Source: Bacteroidales bacterium (GTDB taxonomy: Bacteria > Bacteroidota > Bacteroidia > Bacteroidales > Bacteroidaceae). Taken from it: DNA of 6,530 bases. The notes beneath the pieces are model-generated. The model was not told where the DNA came from, did not search any database, and worked only from the letters and a program-made list of their open reading frames with translations. The stretch spans positions 1 through 6,530 of the forward strand of contig SFJN01000141.1 in the NCBI GenBank assembly GCA_004555055.1, given 5' to 3'. How positions within the stretch are numbered: position 1 is the first letter of the stretch; every line of letters begins with the position of its first letter. Both the position numbers and the translations under genes were made by a program. Of this stretch, positions 1 to 6,308 are shown piece by piece.

Positions 1-1519
1 AGGAAGGTGAGTGGAAACGGTACAGTTCTTCACGCTGACAGATGAACATCACACGCGAATGGCTGTCCTCGTTGTTCAGATATTCAATATATCCTGCACT
101 CTGCAATATGCGCAACGACGAATCTACCACAGCAGCCTGGTGATGGAAGGCCTTGCAGAAACGGAAAAGGTCAAAATCGTAGGATACGTTTTCGCCGTCT
201 CCCACTGCAAGCTGAAAGAAACTTCCAAGGTCTTCATAGATGCCCCGGATAGTTCTCTTCAAGGGGAACCCCTCTGCACAGCGCTGCGAAAGACGGTTGA
301 TTTCCTTGTTATCGACAATCAATACAGCTTCCGCAGGTTTGCCGTCACGTCCGGCGCGACCGGCTTCCTGGAAATAGGCTTCAACGGAGTCGGGGGCTTC
401 GATATGGAACACATTTCGAACATCCGGTTTGTCGATACCCATACCGAAGGCATTGGTAGCTACCATCACGCGCACACGGTCTTCCTCCCACATCCGCTGA
501 CGTGCGTTGCGGTCGTTCTGCACCAGTCCCGCATGGTAATACAGTGCCATGATTCCCTCGCTCATAAGCACATGGGCCAGTTCCTCAGCCCGCTTGCGGC
601 TCCGGGTATAGACAATTGCAGAACCTTCGGTATGTTTCAAAAGGTAGATAAGGGCCTCTTGCCTGTCCTCACCGTTCCGGGCATCTACCATACGGACACT
701 ATAGGTCAGATTCGGACGCACGAAACTCATTGTAAGCGTCGGACCGTCGGCTTCGAAACAAAGATGCTGACGGATGTCATCTATGACGCTCCGAGTGGCG
801 GTGGCAGTCAGTGCCAGCACTGGCACACCTGGTAGCCGACGGCGCAATTCAGGCAGGCGGAGATAGGACGGACGGAAATCGTGTCCCCATTGGCTGACGC
901 AATGGGCCTCATCCACGGTGATAAGCGTAACATTCATCTGCGGGAGCTTGCCAAGGAACAGCTCCGTTTCCAGACGCTCCGGCGAAAGATACAGGAAATG
1001 GTATCGCCCGAGTATGCAGTTGTCCATTTCCCTCTGGATGTCGTCGCGCGTCATACCGGCATGGATGCAGGTTGCTTTGATTCCACGGTTTCTAAGGTTC
1101 CGTACCTGGTCGCGCATCAAGGCAATCAGCGGAGTCACCACTAAGCAGAGTCCGCCCAACATCAATGCCGGCACCTGGAATGCCACACTCTTGCCGCCAC
1201 TTGTAGGCATCAGTCCCAAAGTGTCGTGTCCGGCAAGGACACTATCAATAATTTGCCGTTGGATGCCGCGAAAGTTCTCATAGCCCCACCAATACTTTAA
1301 CACCTCTTCGGGAGTGGCATCAGGTCCGGGAGGCGGGACTTCCTGAGGAATTCCAAGTTCACCTTCTCCCACAAACGCATCAAGTTCCGTCCGAATGCTA
1401 CCCTCTTCAGGAAATGGAATGGATTCTTCCCAAAAGCATGCACCGACACTGGCACAACATGCCAGTTGCGCCTCGGAAAGCGGAAGTTCCTCTTCAAGGA
1501 AGTCTTCGTCGTAGTACAT
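1..1519 (-). CDS. recQ: RecQ-family ATP-dependent DNA helicase (C-terminus beyond window edge)
   Basis: Superfamily 2 3'-5' DNA helicase that unwinds duplex DNA in recombinational repair and replication restart. 506 residues are visible and the frame runs off the left edge. Motifs in order: FRGIQ (83-87, motif 0), Walker A MPTSGGKS (104-111), the segment VVTPLIALMRDQV (127-139), DEAH (203-206) followed by CVSQWGHDFRP (aromatic-rich loop typical of RecQ), TATAT (238-242), ATNAFGMGIDKPDVR (354-368, motif V) and QEAGRAGRDG (384-393, motif VI with the arginine finger). A winged-helix-like stretch follows (about 455-500). No four-cysteine zinc cluster is seen after motif VI, as I recall also for Bacteroides RecQ homologues in this context. 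Residues 1-74 are an unusual acidic extension (19 Asp/Glu, one Arg) ending in a Pro-rich linker. Homologues usually begin just before the LKxYWGY segment (here LKYWWGY, 74-80), so the start is uncertain: I took the first in-frame ATG, but a GTG at residue 73 or an upstream start is possible. It lies 76 bp downstream of recJ, probably in the same operon. Confidence 0.93.
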   Translation of the reverse strand, partial: MYYDEDFLEEELPLSEAQLACCASVGACFWEESIPFPEEGSIRTELDAFVGEGELGIPQEVPPPGPDATPEEVLKYWWGYENFRGIQRQIIDSVLAGHDTLGLMPTSGGKSVAFQVPALMLGGLCLVVTPLIALMRDQVRNLRNRGIKATCIHAGMTRDDIQREMDNCILGRYHFLYLSPERLETELFLGKLPQMNVTLITVDEAHCVSQWGHDFRPSYLRLPELRRRLPGVPVLALTATATRSVIDDIRQHLCFEADGPTLTMSFVRPNLTYSVRMVDARNGEDRQEALIYLLKHTEGSAIVYTRSRKRAEELAHVLMSEGIMALYYHAGLVQNDRNARQRMWEEDRVRVMVATNAFGMGIDKPDVRNVFHIEAPDSVEAYFQEAGRAGRDGKPAEAVLIVDNKEINRLSQRCAEGFPLKRTIRGIYEDLGSFFQLAVGDGENVSYDFDLFRFCKAFHHQAAVVDSSLRILQSAGYIEYLNNEDSHSRVMFICQREELYRFHSPS

Positions 1520-1595
1520 TCGTTTTTCGGGAAGATTATATGTAGGTTCTGAAAGTGTCAACGACGGAAATGCCGGCCGACCATATTCCGCATCT

Positions 1596-3314
1596 TCATT
1601 CGCAGGGGCGTATGTCCTCTATCTGGAGCTGCACTTCGCCCCGCTTATGGGAGTTTTCCTCCACATTGTAGCATATATCGAAGGCTCTGCGGGTCTTGAT
1701 GTAACGGGCCTGGCTCGACTGACCGAAAGCGATGCCGTTCATGATGTTGTTCGACTTGTTGTCGACGAGTTCAAGTTTGATGTGCTCCTGTCCGCGACCG
1801 ACAACCTTGGATGTACCGTAGTCGTAGACGCGGTAGGTACAGAACGAAGGGCGTTCGTTGCCGGGACCGAAAGGTGCAAAGCGTTTCAACTGCTTGTAGA
1901 AATCGTAGTTGATGTCACGGAAATCAAGCACACCGGTAATATCAAGCATGGGCTTCGTCTGTTCATCACTGATATGTTCTTCAACGTAAGCCTCAAAACG
2001 TCGGGCAAATTCTTCCACATGTTCCACCTTGATGCTCAAGCCTGCCGCATACGTGTGTCCGCCGAAGTTCTCGAGGATGTCGGCGCAGCTTTGTATGGCC
2101 TTATAGATGTCAAAACCGTTGACACTGCGTGCCGAACCCGTGGCCACGCCCTCAGATCGGGTAAGTACCACAGCCGGACGATAATAGAGTTCGGTAAGCC
2201 TTGAGGCGACAATACCTATGACTCCCTTGTGCCAGGCTTCGTTATAGATGACTATGGCACGGCGGTTCTCCAGCCCCTTCATCTGCTTCACCTGTTCCGT
2301 TGCTTCCTCGGTCATCTGACGGTCAAGGTCCTTGCGGGCTTCGTTATAGAGGTTGATGTGCGTAGCCAATTCCTGGGCCACAGCATAGTCTTGCTCCACC
2401 AGGAGCTTAACGGCTTCCTTACCGTTCTGCATACGCCCTGACGCATTCAGGCGGGGACCAATCTTGAAGATGATGTCGTTCATTGTCAGTTCCCGGTCTC
2501 CGAGGCCGCAACTTTCCACAATGGCCTGCAGACCGATGGTAGGACAACTGTTCAGGCGGCGCAGTCCATGGTGTGCCAGAATGCGGTTCTCCCCCATAAT
2601 GGGGACGATGTCCGAGGCTATGCTGACGGCACAAAGGTCGAGCATGTCGCCAAGCTGGTTGAATTCAATACCGTTGTTGCTGGCAAAGGCCTGCATGAAC
2701 TTGAATCCTACGCCGCAACCGGAAAGATGGGTGTAGGGGTAGTGATTGTCGCGGCGTTTGGGGTTCAGTATCGCCACAGCCTGTGGAAGGTCTTCATCTG
2801 GCACATGATGGTCGCAGATGATGAAATCAATTCCCATAGACTTTGCGTATGCCACCTCGCTTACAGCCTTGATGCCACAATCGAGGACAATGATCAGTTT
2901 CACACCCGTCTCGGCGGCAAAGTCAATGCCTTTTTCCGAAACACCGTATCCTTCTTCATAACGGTCTGGAATGTAATAGTCTACATTCTTGTACAGTTTG
3001 CTGATGAACTTGTATACCAAAGCCACTGCCGTCACACCATCTACATCATAATCGCCATAGACCATGATGCGCTCGTTGCGGCGTATGGCAAAATTCAGGC
3101 GGTCGACAGCCTTCTGCATGTCATTCATCAGAAAAGGGTCGTGGAGTTCCGTCAATTGCGGTCGGAAGAAACGCCTCGCTTCGCCGGCACTGAATATGCA
3201 ACGCTCACGGAGCATACGCCCGAACACGGGATGTATGCCCAGCACCTCGGCCAAGCGTTGGGATTCGACGCTTTCTTCCGGCGTCAACGGTTCGTAATTC
3301 CACTGGTATATCAT
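1596..3314 (-). CDS. recJ: Single-stranded-DNA-specific exonuclease RecJ
   Basis: 5'-3' single-strand DNA exonuclease of the DHH phosphoesterase superfamily, acting in RecFOR-type recombination, mismatch repair and base-excision repair. 572 residues from the chosen start, the usual length for the family. Visible motifs: YGDYDVDG (86-93; metal-ligand Asp 88, 90, 92), LDCG (Asp145), DHH (168-170), SGCGVGFKF (198-206), and the DHHA1 motif GGHTYAAG (418-425). A C-terminal OB-like domain follows, ending VQLQIEDIRPCE, very like Bacteroides RecJ from memory. The frame stays open to an ATG at 3353, which would add 13 residues (MCFVAPFFIPVSP). I chose the ATG at 3314 because family members begin with a short segment resembling MIYQWNYEPL. 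A -7-like box (TATCTTTG on the minus strand, 3381-3374) would give a leader of about 50 nt. The gene is divergent from the sugar transporter and followed at 76 bp by recQ, so the two repair enzymes are probably co-transcribed. Confidence 0.97.
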   Translation of the reverse strand: MIYQWNYEPLTPEESVESQRLAEVLGIHPVFGRMLRERCIFSAGEARRFFRPQLTELHDPFLMNDMQKAVDRLNFAIRRNERIMVYGDYDVDGVTAVALVYKFISKLYKNVDYYIPDRYEEGYGVSEKGIDFAAETGVKLIIVLDCGIKAVSEVAYAKSMGIDFIICDHHVPDEDLPQAVAILNPKRRDNHYPYTHLSGCGVGFKFMQAFASNNGIEFNQLGDMLDLCAVSIASDIVPIMGENRILAHHGLRRLNSCPTIGLQAIVESCGLGDRELTMNDIIFKIGPRLNASGRMQNGKEAVKLLVEQDYAVAQELATHINLYNEARKDLDRQMTEEATEQVKQMKGLENRRAIVIYNEAWHKGVIGIVASRLTELYYRPAVVLTRSEGVATGSARSVNGFDIYKAIQSCADILENFGGHTYAAGLSIKVEHVEEFARRFEAYVEEHISDEQTKPMLDITGVLDFRDINYDFYKQLKRFAPFGPGNERPSFCTYRVYDYGTSKVVGRGQEHIKLELVDNKSNNIMNGIAFGQSSQARYIKTRRAFDICYNVEENSHKRGEVQLQIEDIRPCE

Positions 3315-3373
3315 GGGGCTGACAGGTATGAAAAACGGTGCTACGAAGCACACGTACTACTACTTTTAGACGG

Positions 3374-3381
3374 CAAAGATA
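3374..3381 (-). promoter_or_regulatory. Candidate recJ promoter, Bacteroidetes -7 box
   Basis: The minus strand reads TATCTTTG, a full match to the Bacteroidetes -7 consensus TAnnTTTG. No good TTTG -33 element lies 19-21 bp upstream, so the call rests on the -7 box and on position. A start about 7 nt downstream would give a leader of roughly 50 nt before the ATG at 3314. A second full match, TAAATTTG on the minus strand (3424-3417), could be an additional upstream promoter. Confidence 0.5.
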
Positions 3382-3496
3382 ACATTTTCCCGCGAAAGCG
3401 TATTTATACCATGCGGCAAATTTACAAAGTATCGTCACTTTTTGCCGGTGTGTGTCCGGCATATGCCTGCTGCATTGCTTTTTTTGCACTCAAAAA

Positions 3497-3528
3497 CTTG
3501 TCACACTCAACACTTTTACATAATTTTG
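3497..3528 (+). promoter_or_regulatory. Candidate promoter of the mannoside transporter/phosphorylase operon
   Basis: TAATTTTG (3521-3528) is a full match to the Bacteroidetes -7 consensus TAnnTTTG. CTTG (3497-3500) lies 20 bp upstream, within the usual 19-21 bp spacing, and differs from the -33 TTTG by one base. Transcription would begin near 3535, giving a leader of about 130 nt before the ATG at 3664. This is the best-formed promoter in the window. Confidence 0.65.
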
Positions 3529-3555
3529 CCGTGGAAAATGCCCCGCCGTTTTACA

Positions 3556-3582
3556 TTGGAGGACGTCCAACGGAAGCTTCCG
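3556..3582 (+). promoter_or_regulatory. Paired dyads in the transporter leader (possible operator or RNA hairpin)
   Basis: Two adjacent dyads lie just downstream of the predicted transcription start. The first is TTGGA-GGACG-TCCAA (3556-3570). The second is the perfect 12-bp palindrome CGGAAGCTTCCG (3571-3582). A further small dyad, CCGG-CT-CCGG, lies at 3601-3610. The position just after the start site suits a repressor operator or a leader hairpin. No regulator gene is visible, so the role is inferred. Confidence 0.35.
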
Positions 3583-3663
3583 AAAATGTCAGACTTCCAT
3601 CCGGCTCCGGCTTGAGGTGCATCCCACAACCATTCAAACCTTTATCTCTAACACTACAGACAC

Positions 3664-5052
3664 ATGGCACAAACGTACCTCAAGGACGGACAAGCATGCG
3701 GCGAGCATATCCGTTTTTCGGAAAAAATCGGCTATGCCCTTGGCGATGCTGCTGCTGGCGGCATTACATGGAAAGTCATGTCCATCGCCTTCCCTCTTTT
3801 CTTCACCAATATCTTCGGACTTACCGTTGCGGATACCGCCACACTGATGCTGATTGCCCGCCTCTTCGACGTGGTTACCGACCCGTTGATGGGTAGCCTT
3901 GCCGACCGTACCCAGTCACGTTGGGGCACCTACCGTCCCTGGCTGATTTTCGGTGCGGTTCCCCTCGGCCTCGTCTTTGCCCTGTTGCTCTACACTCCGG
4001 AACTCGGTCCCATAGGCAAACGCATCTGGGCCTACTCGCTCTACCTGCTGATGATGGCCGTCTACACTGCCGTGAACGTTCCCTACGGTTCGCTCCTCGG
4101 CGTGATGACAAGCGACGACAACGCCAAGAACCAGTTCTCGTCCTACCGCATGGTCGGAGCCTATGCCATGGGATTCATCACCCTGCTCTCCTTCCCCTAT
4201 CTGCAGAAGATGGTGGGTGGCAGCGAAGCACACCAATATGCCGTATTGGGCGCATCGCTGGGTGCTGTAGCTGCTTTGATGACCCTTGCCTGCGGACTGC
4301 TGACGAGAGAACGCCTCAAACCCGTACGTGCAGAGAAATTCTCCTTGAAACCCTTTGCGGACCTTTTCCGCAACAAGCCCTGGATTTACCTTACCCTCAT
4401 CGGTATCTGCAGCAACTTCTTCAACGGTTTCCGCTATGCCGTAGCAGGATATATGCTCACCTACTGCCTCGGAGGCGAAGTCACCGTCAGCGGACTCATC
4501 ATCAACTACACGGTGTTCATGACCTTCGGCGAAGTCACCTGTATGATCTTCGGCGGACTTTCACCGAAATTCACTGAATTAGCCGGTTCCAAGAAGAAAG
4601 CCTTCATGTGGGCAACCGTCATCTGCATCGTCACCTCGCTCTGCTTCTTCTTCGTCCCGATGGACCCCGAATACATTTGGGTGATGGTGGGCATTGTCAT
4701 CCTCACCTCCATCGGCATAGGTTTCTACTCCCCCCTGCTGTGGTCGATGTATGCCGATGTGGCTGACTATGCTACCGAAAAGAACGGAACATCCTCCACA
4801 GGTCTCATCTTCTCTTCCGGTACCATGTCACAGAAGTTCGGTTCTGCCATTTCAGGCGCCCTCGTGGCATTGTTGCTTGGCATTGCGGGATTCGTCTCCG
4901 GCACCAATGCCGATGGTCAGACCGTGGTGACCATCGCACCCGAAGACATGGACTCCGTAAAGAACATGATCTGGATGCTCTTCTCGCTCTTCCCGGCCTT
5001 CATCGCTGGCATTATGCTCTTACTGGTATATATCTATCCCATAAAAAAATAA
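3664..5052 (+). CDS. GPH-family (MelB-like) sugar:cation symporter, probable beta-mannoside importer
   Basis: Inner-membrane major-facilitator-type carrier of the glycoside-pentoside-hexuronide:cation symporter family (MFS_2). It has 462 residues, the usual length for about 12 membrane helices, which are visible as regularly spaced hydrophobic stretches from about residue 30 to the C-terminus. Diagnostic features are FDVVTDPLMG, with Asp69 and Asp73 spaced like the cation-binding Asp55/Asp59 of MelB; the loop 2-3 motif SLADRTQSRWGTYRPW (78-93); and the loop 4-5 segment MTSDDNAKNQFSSYR (128-142). There is no cleavable signal peptide. The N-terminus (RFSEKIGYALGDAAAG, 17-32) matches the family's usual opening, supporting this start. 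It is followed at 57 bp by a GH130 phosphorylase, and a transporter/GH130 pairing is known from Bacteroides N-glycan and mannan loci. From that context I infer a beta-1,4-linked mannosyl disaccharide as cargo. Specificity cannot be read from the sequence. Many C-ending codons suggest good expression. Confidence 0.9.
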   Translation: MAQTYLKDGQACGEHIRFSEKIGYALGDAAAGGITWKVMSIAFPLFFTNIFGLTVADTATLMLIARLFDVVTDPLMGSLADRTQSRWGTYRPWLIFGAVPLGLVFALLLYTPELGPIGKRIWAYSLYLLMMAVYTAVNVPYGSLLGVMTSDDNAKNQFSSYRMVGAYAMGFITLLSFPYLQKMVGGSEAHQYAVLGASLGAVAALMTLACGLLTRERLKPVRAEKFSLKPFADLFRNKPWIYLTLIGICSNFFNGFRYAVAGYMLTYCLGGEVTVSGLIINYTVFMTFGEVTCMIFGGLSPKFTELAGSKKKAFMWATVICIVTSLCFFFVPMDPEYIWVMVGIVILTSIGIGFYSPLLWSMYADVADYATEKNGTSSTGLIFSSGTMSQKFGSAISGALVALLLGIAGFVSGTNADGQTVVTIAPEDMDSVKNMIWMLFSLFPAFIAGIMLLLVYIYPIKK

Positions 5053-5054
5053 CA

Positions 5055-5088
5055 GCAGGTACGGGGAATTTCCCCACTTCATTCCTGC
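5055..5088 (+). promoter_or_regulatory. Nested inverted repeats between transporter and GH130 genes
   Basis: The 57-bp spacer contains an inner dyad GGGGAA-T-TTCCCC (5063-5075) inside an outer dyad GCAGG (5055-5059) / CCTGC (5084-5088). As RNA the outer stem would need an internal loop, and the one-base inner loop would open to about 3 nt or more. There is no U-tract after it, so it is not a standard terminator. It may be an mRNA processing or stability hairpin, or a DNA-binding site. No TAnnTTTG box is present in the spacer, so the downstream gene is probably read from the transporter promoter. Confidence 0.35.
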
Positions 5089-5109
5089 ATTAAAACAGAA
5101 CAATCCATT

Positions 5110-6075
5110 ATGCAATCTATTCCTTGGCAAGACCGCCCCGCCGGATGTTCCGACGTGGTATGGCGATATTCGGAAAATCCCATTATCGACCGCTATTCCA
5201 TCCCCTGCAGCAACAGCATCTTCAACAGTGCCGTAGTGCGTTTCGGCGATGCTTTCGCCGGCGTCTTCCGCTGCGACAACAAGCGCGTACAGATGAACAT
5301 TTTCGCAGGATTCTCGCAGGATGGCATACACTGGGAAATCAACCACGAACCCATCGTGTTCAAGGCCGCACCCGGCTGCGACCCCATCGTGGCCGAACAC
5401 CTCTACAAATACGACCCCCGTTGCGTATGGATCGAGGACCGCTACTGGATTACATGGTGCAACGGCTTCGGTGGCTGTCCCACCATCGGCGTAGGCTATA
5501 CATTCGACTTCAAGGAGTTCTTCCAGGTGGAAAATGCATTCCTGCCCTTCAACCGCAACGGTGTCCTGTTCCCCGAGAAGATCAACGGCAACTACATGAT
5601 GTTCAGCCGTCCTTCCGACAGCGGACATACGCCTTTCGGCGACATCTGGCTGAGCCAGTCGCCCGACATGGAATTTTGGGGAAGACACCGCCTGGTGATG
5701 AAGCCCACTGCATTCCCCGACAGCGCATGGCAGTGTACCAAGATTGGTGCCGGACCGGTGCCCATCAAGACGGCCGAAGGCTGGCTCGTCTTCTACCACG
5801 GCGTCATCACCACCTGCAGCGGATACCGCTATTCAATGGGTGCCGCACTGCTCGACCTCGAAGATCCATCGAAGGTGCTCTACCGCTCTATGGAATACCT
5901 GCTCGCTCCAGCCACACAATACGAACTCGACGGCGATGTGCCGGCCGTATGTTTCCCCTGCGCCACCCTTACCGAGGGCGACAAGTGTACCATCTACTAT
6001 GGCGCAGCCGATACCTGCGTGGCCATGTGCCACTGCTACATCAGCGAAGTCATCGAATGGCTGAAGAAACAATAA
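5110..6075 (+). CDS. GH130 beta-mannoside phosphorylase (probable beta-1,4-mannosyl-GlcNAc or mannooligosaccharide phosphorylase)
   Basis: Cytoplasmic inverting phosphorylase of the five-bladed beta-propeller family GH130, with 321 residues, full length and no signal peptide. It should cleave a beta-mannoside with inorganic phosphate to alpha-mannose 1-phosphate and the acceptor sugar. The catalytic Asp is Asp102 in YKYDPR. Basic residues corresponding, from memory, to the phosphate ligands of the characterised gut enzyme Uhgb_MP are all present: Arg149 (FNRNG), Arg167 (FSRPSD), Lys211 (CTKIGAG) and His230 (FYHG). GH130 hydrolases lack such residues, so phosphorolysis is favoured. Segments SNSIFNSAVV (34-43), GHTPFGDIW (172-180) and SPDMEFWGRHR (184-194) resemble the GH130_2 group, which includes Uhgb_MP and B. 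thetaiotaomicron BT1033 (EC 2.4.1.320). Mannosyl-GlcNAc is thus the first guess, with beta-1,4-mannooligosaccharides as the alternative. The protein is rich in Cys (15), several near the C-terminus (281, 284, 293, 303, 307, 309). It is downstream of the symporter and ends just before a terminator. Confidence 0.93.
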   Translation: MQSIPWQDRPAGCSDVVWRYSENPIIDRYSIPCSNSIFNSAVVRFGDAFAGVFRCDNKRVQMNIFAGFSQDGIHWEINHEPIVFKAAPGCDPIVAEHLYKYDPRCVWIEDRYWITWCNGFGGCPTIGVGYTFDFKEFFQVENAFLPFNRNGVLFPEKINGNYMMFSRPSDSGHTPFGDIWLSQSPDMEFWGRHRLVMKPTAFPDSAWQCTKIGAGPVPIKTAEGWLVFYHGVITTCSGYRYSMGAALLDLEDPSKVLYRSMEYLLAPATQYELDGDVPAVCFPCATLTEGDKCTIYYGAADTCVAMCHCYISEVIEWLKKQ

Positions 6076-6095
6076 TGTACTGAATAAATTCTACA

Positions 6096-6130
6096 GGGGG
6101 GGGGGAGTTTTCCCTCCCCTTTTTGTTTTA
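6096..6130 (+). terminator. Rho-independent terminator of the transporter-GH130 operon
   Basis: 20 nt after the GH130 stop, a run of ten G (6096-6105) leads into a hairpin with stem GGGGAG (6102-6107) / CTCCCC (6114-6119), loop TTTTCC, then TTTTTTGTTTTA. Extra G residues can pair as G-U with the first U residues or in slipped registers. The stem plus U-tract is a textbook intrinsic terminator. The ten-G homopolymer is prone to length variation and to sequencing error. Confidence 0.8.
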
Positions 6131-6308
6131 CACTTCCCGTCCCCGCCTATAGAATTTCATTTTGCACCCTACGCCATATTCCTGGCATTGGCTATGGCAC
6201 TGTACCTCATACAGCATTTTCTGAAGGCAAAAAGCATTGTAAAGTATGCGATACAGGACGTATGCATCAACCTGCTGCGTTGCTGCACCGGACACATTTC
6301 GGGAATCA

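Larger units (their letters stand above)
3315..3663. promoter_or_regulatory. Divergent intergenic regulatory region between recJ and the sugar transporter
   Basis: 349 bp without a credible gene. It is A/T-rich compared with the flanking genes and holds candidate -7 boxes for both directions, listed separately. Between them are several small dyads: AAAGT-6 nt-ACTTT (3426-3441), TGCCGG-7 nt-CCGGCA (3443-3461), and the 10-bp palindrome GGCATATGCC (3458-3467), which overlaps the previous repeat. They sit upstream of both promoter candidates and could be operator sites, but no regulator gene is in view. A T-run at 3478-3485 follows. Open frames through this region are continuations of antisense frames from recJ and are not supported as genes. 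Confidence 0.6.

Noticed and set aside
11..835. 274-codon plus-strand open frame opposite recQ
   Set aside because: The opposite strand encodes the RecQ core motifs (DEAH, motif V, motif VI) without interruption, and the plus-strand translation shows no family features.
1297..1497. 66-codon minus-strand frame within the recQ N-terminal region
   Set aside because: It overlaps the recQ extension in another frame, is rich in Arg/Lys/Phe as out-of-frame reading often is, and ends inside recQ.
3443..3485. TGCCGG/CCGGCA dyad followed by a T-run, considered as a terminator
   Set aside because: The T-run begins about 17 nt after the dyad, not directly after it, and there is no gene upstream on the plus strand to terminate.
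2568..3896. 442-codon plus-strand open frame opposite recJ and running into the transporter start
   Set aside because: It lies antisense to a fully supported recJ with all motifs and overlaps the transporter N-terminus in another frame. Its translation has no recognisable domain, so it is a codon-bias shadow.
5020..5799. 259-codon minus-strand open frame opposite the GH130 gene
   Set aside because: It is antisense to the catalytic region of GH130 and has no domain or promoter, and it crosses the intergenic spacer into the transporter stop region.
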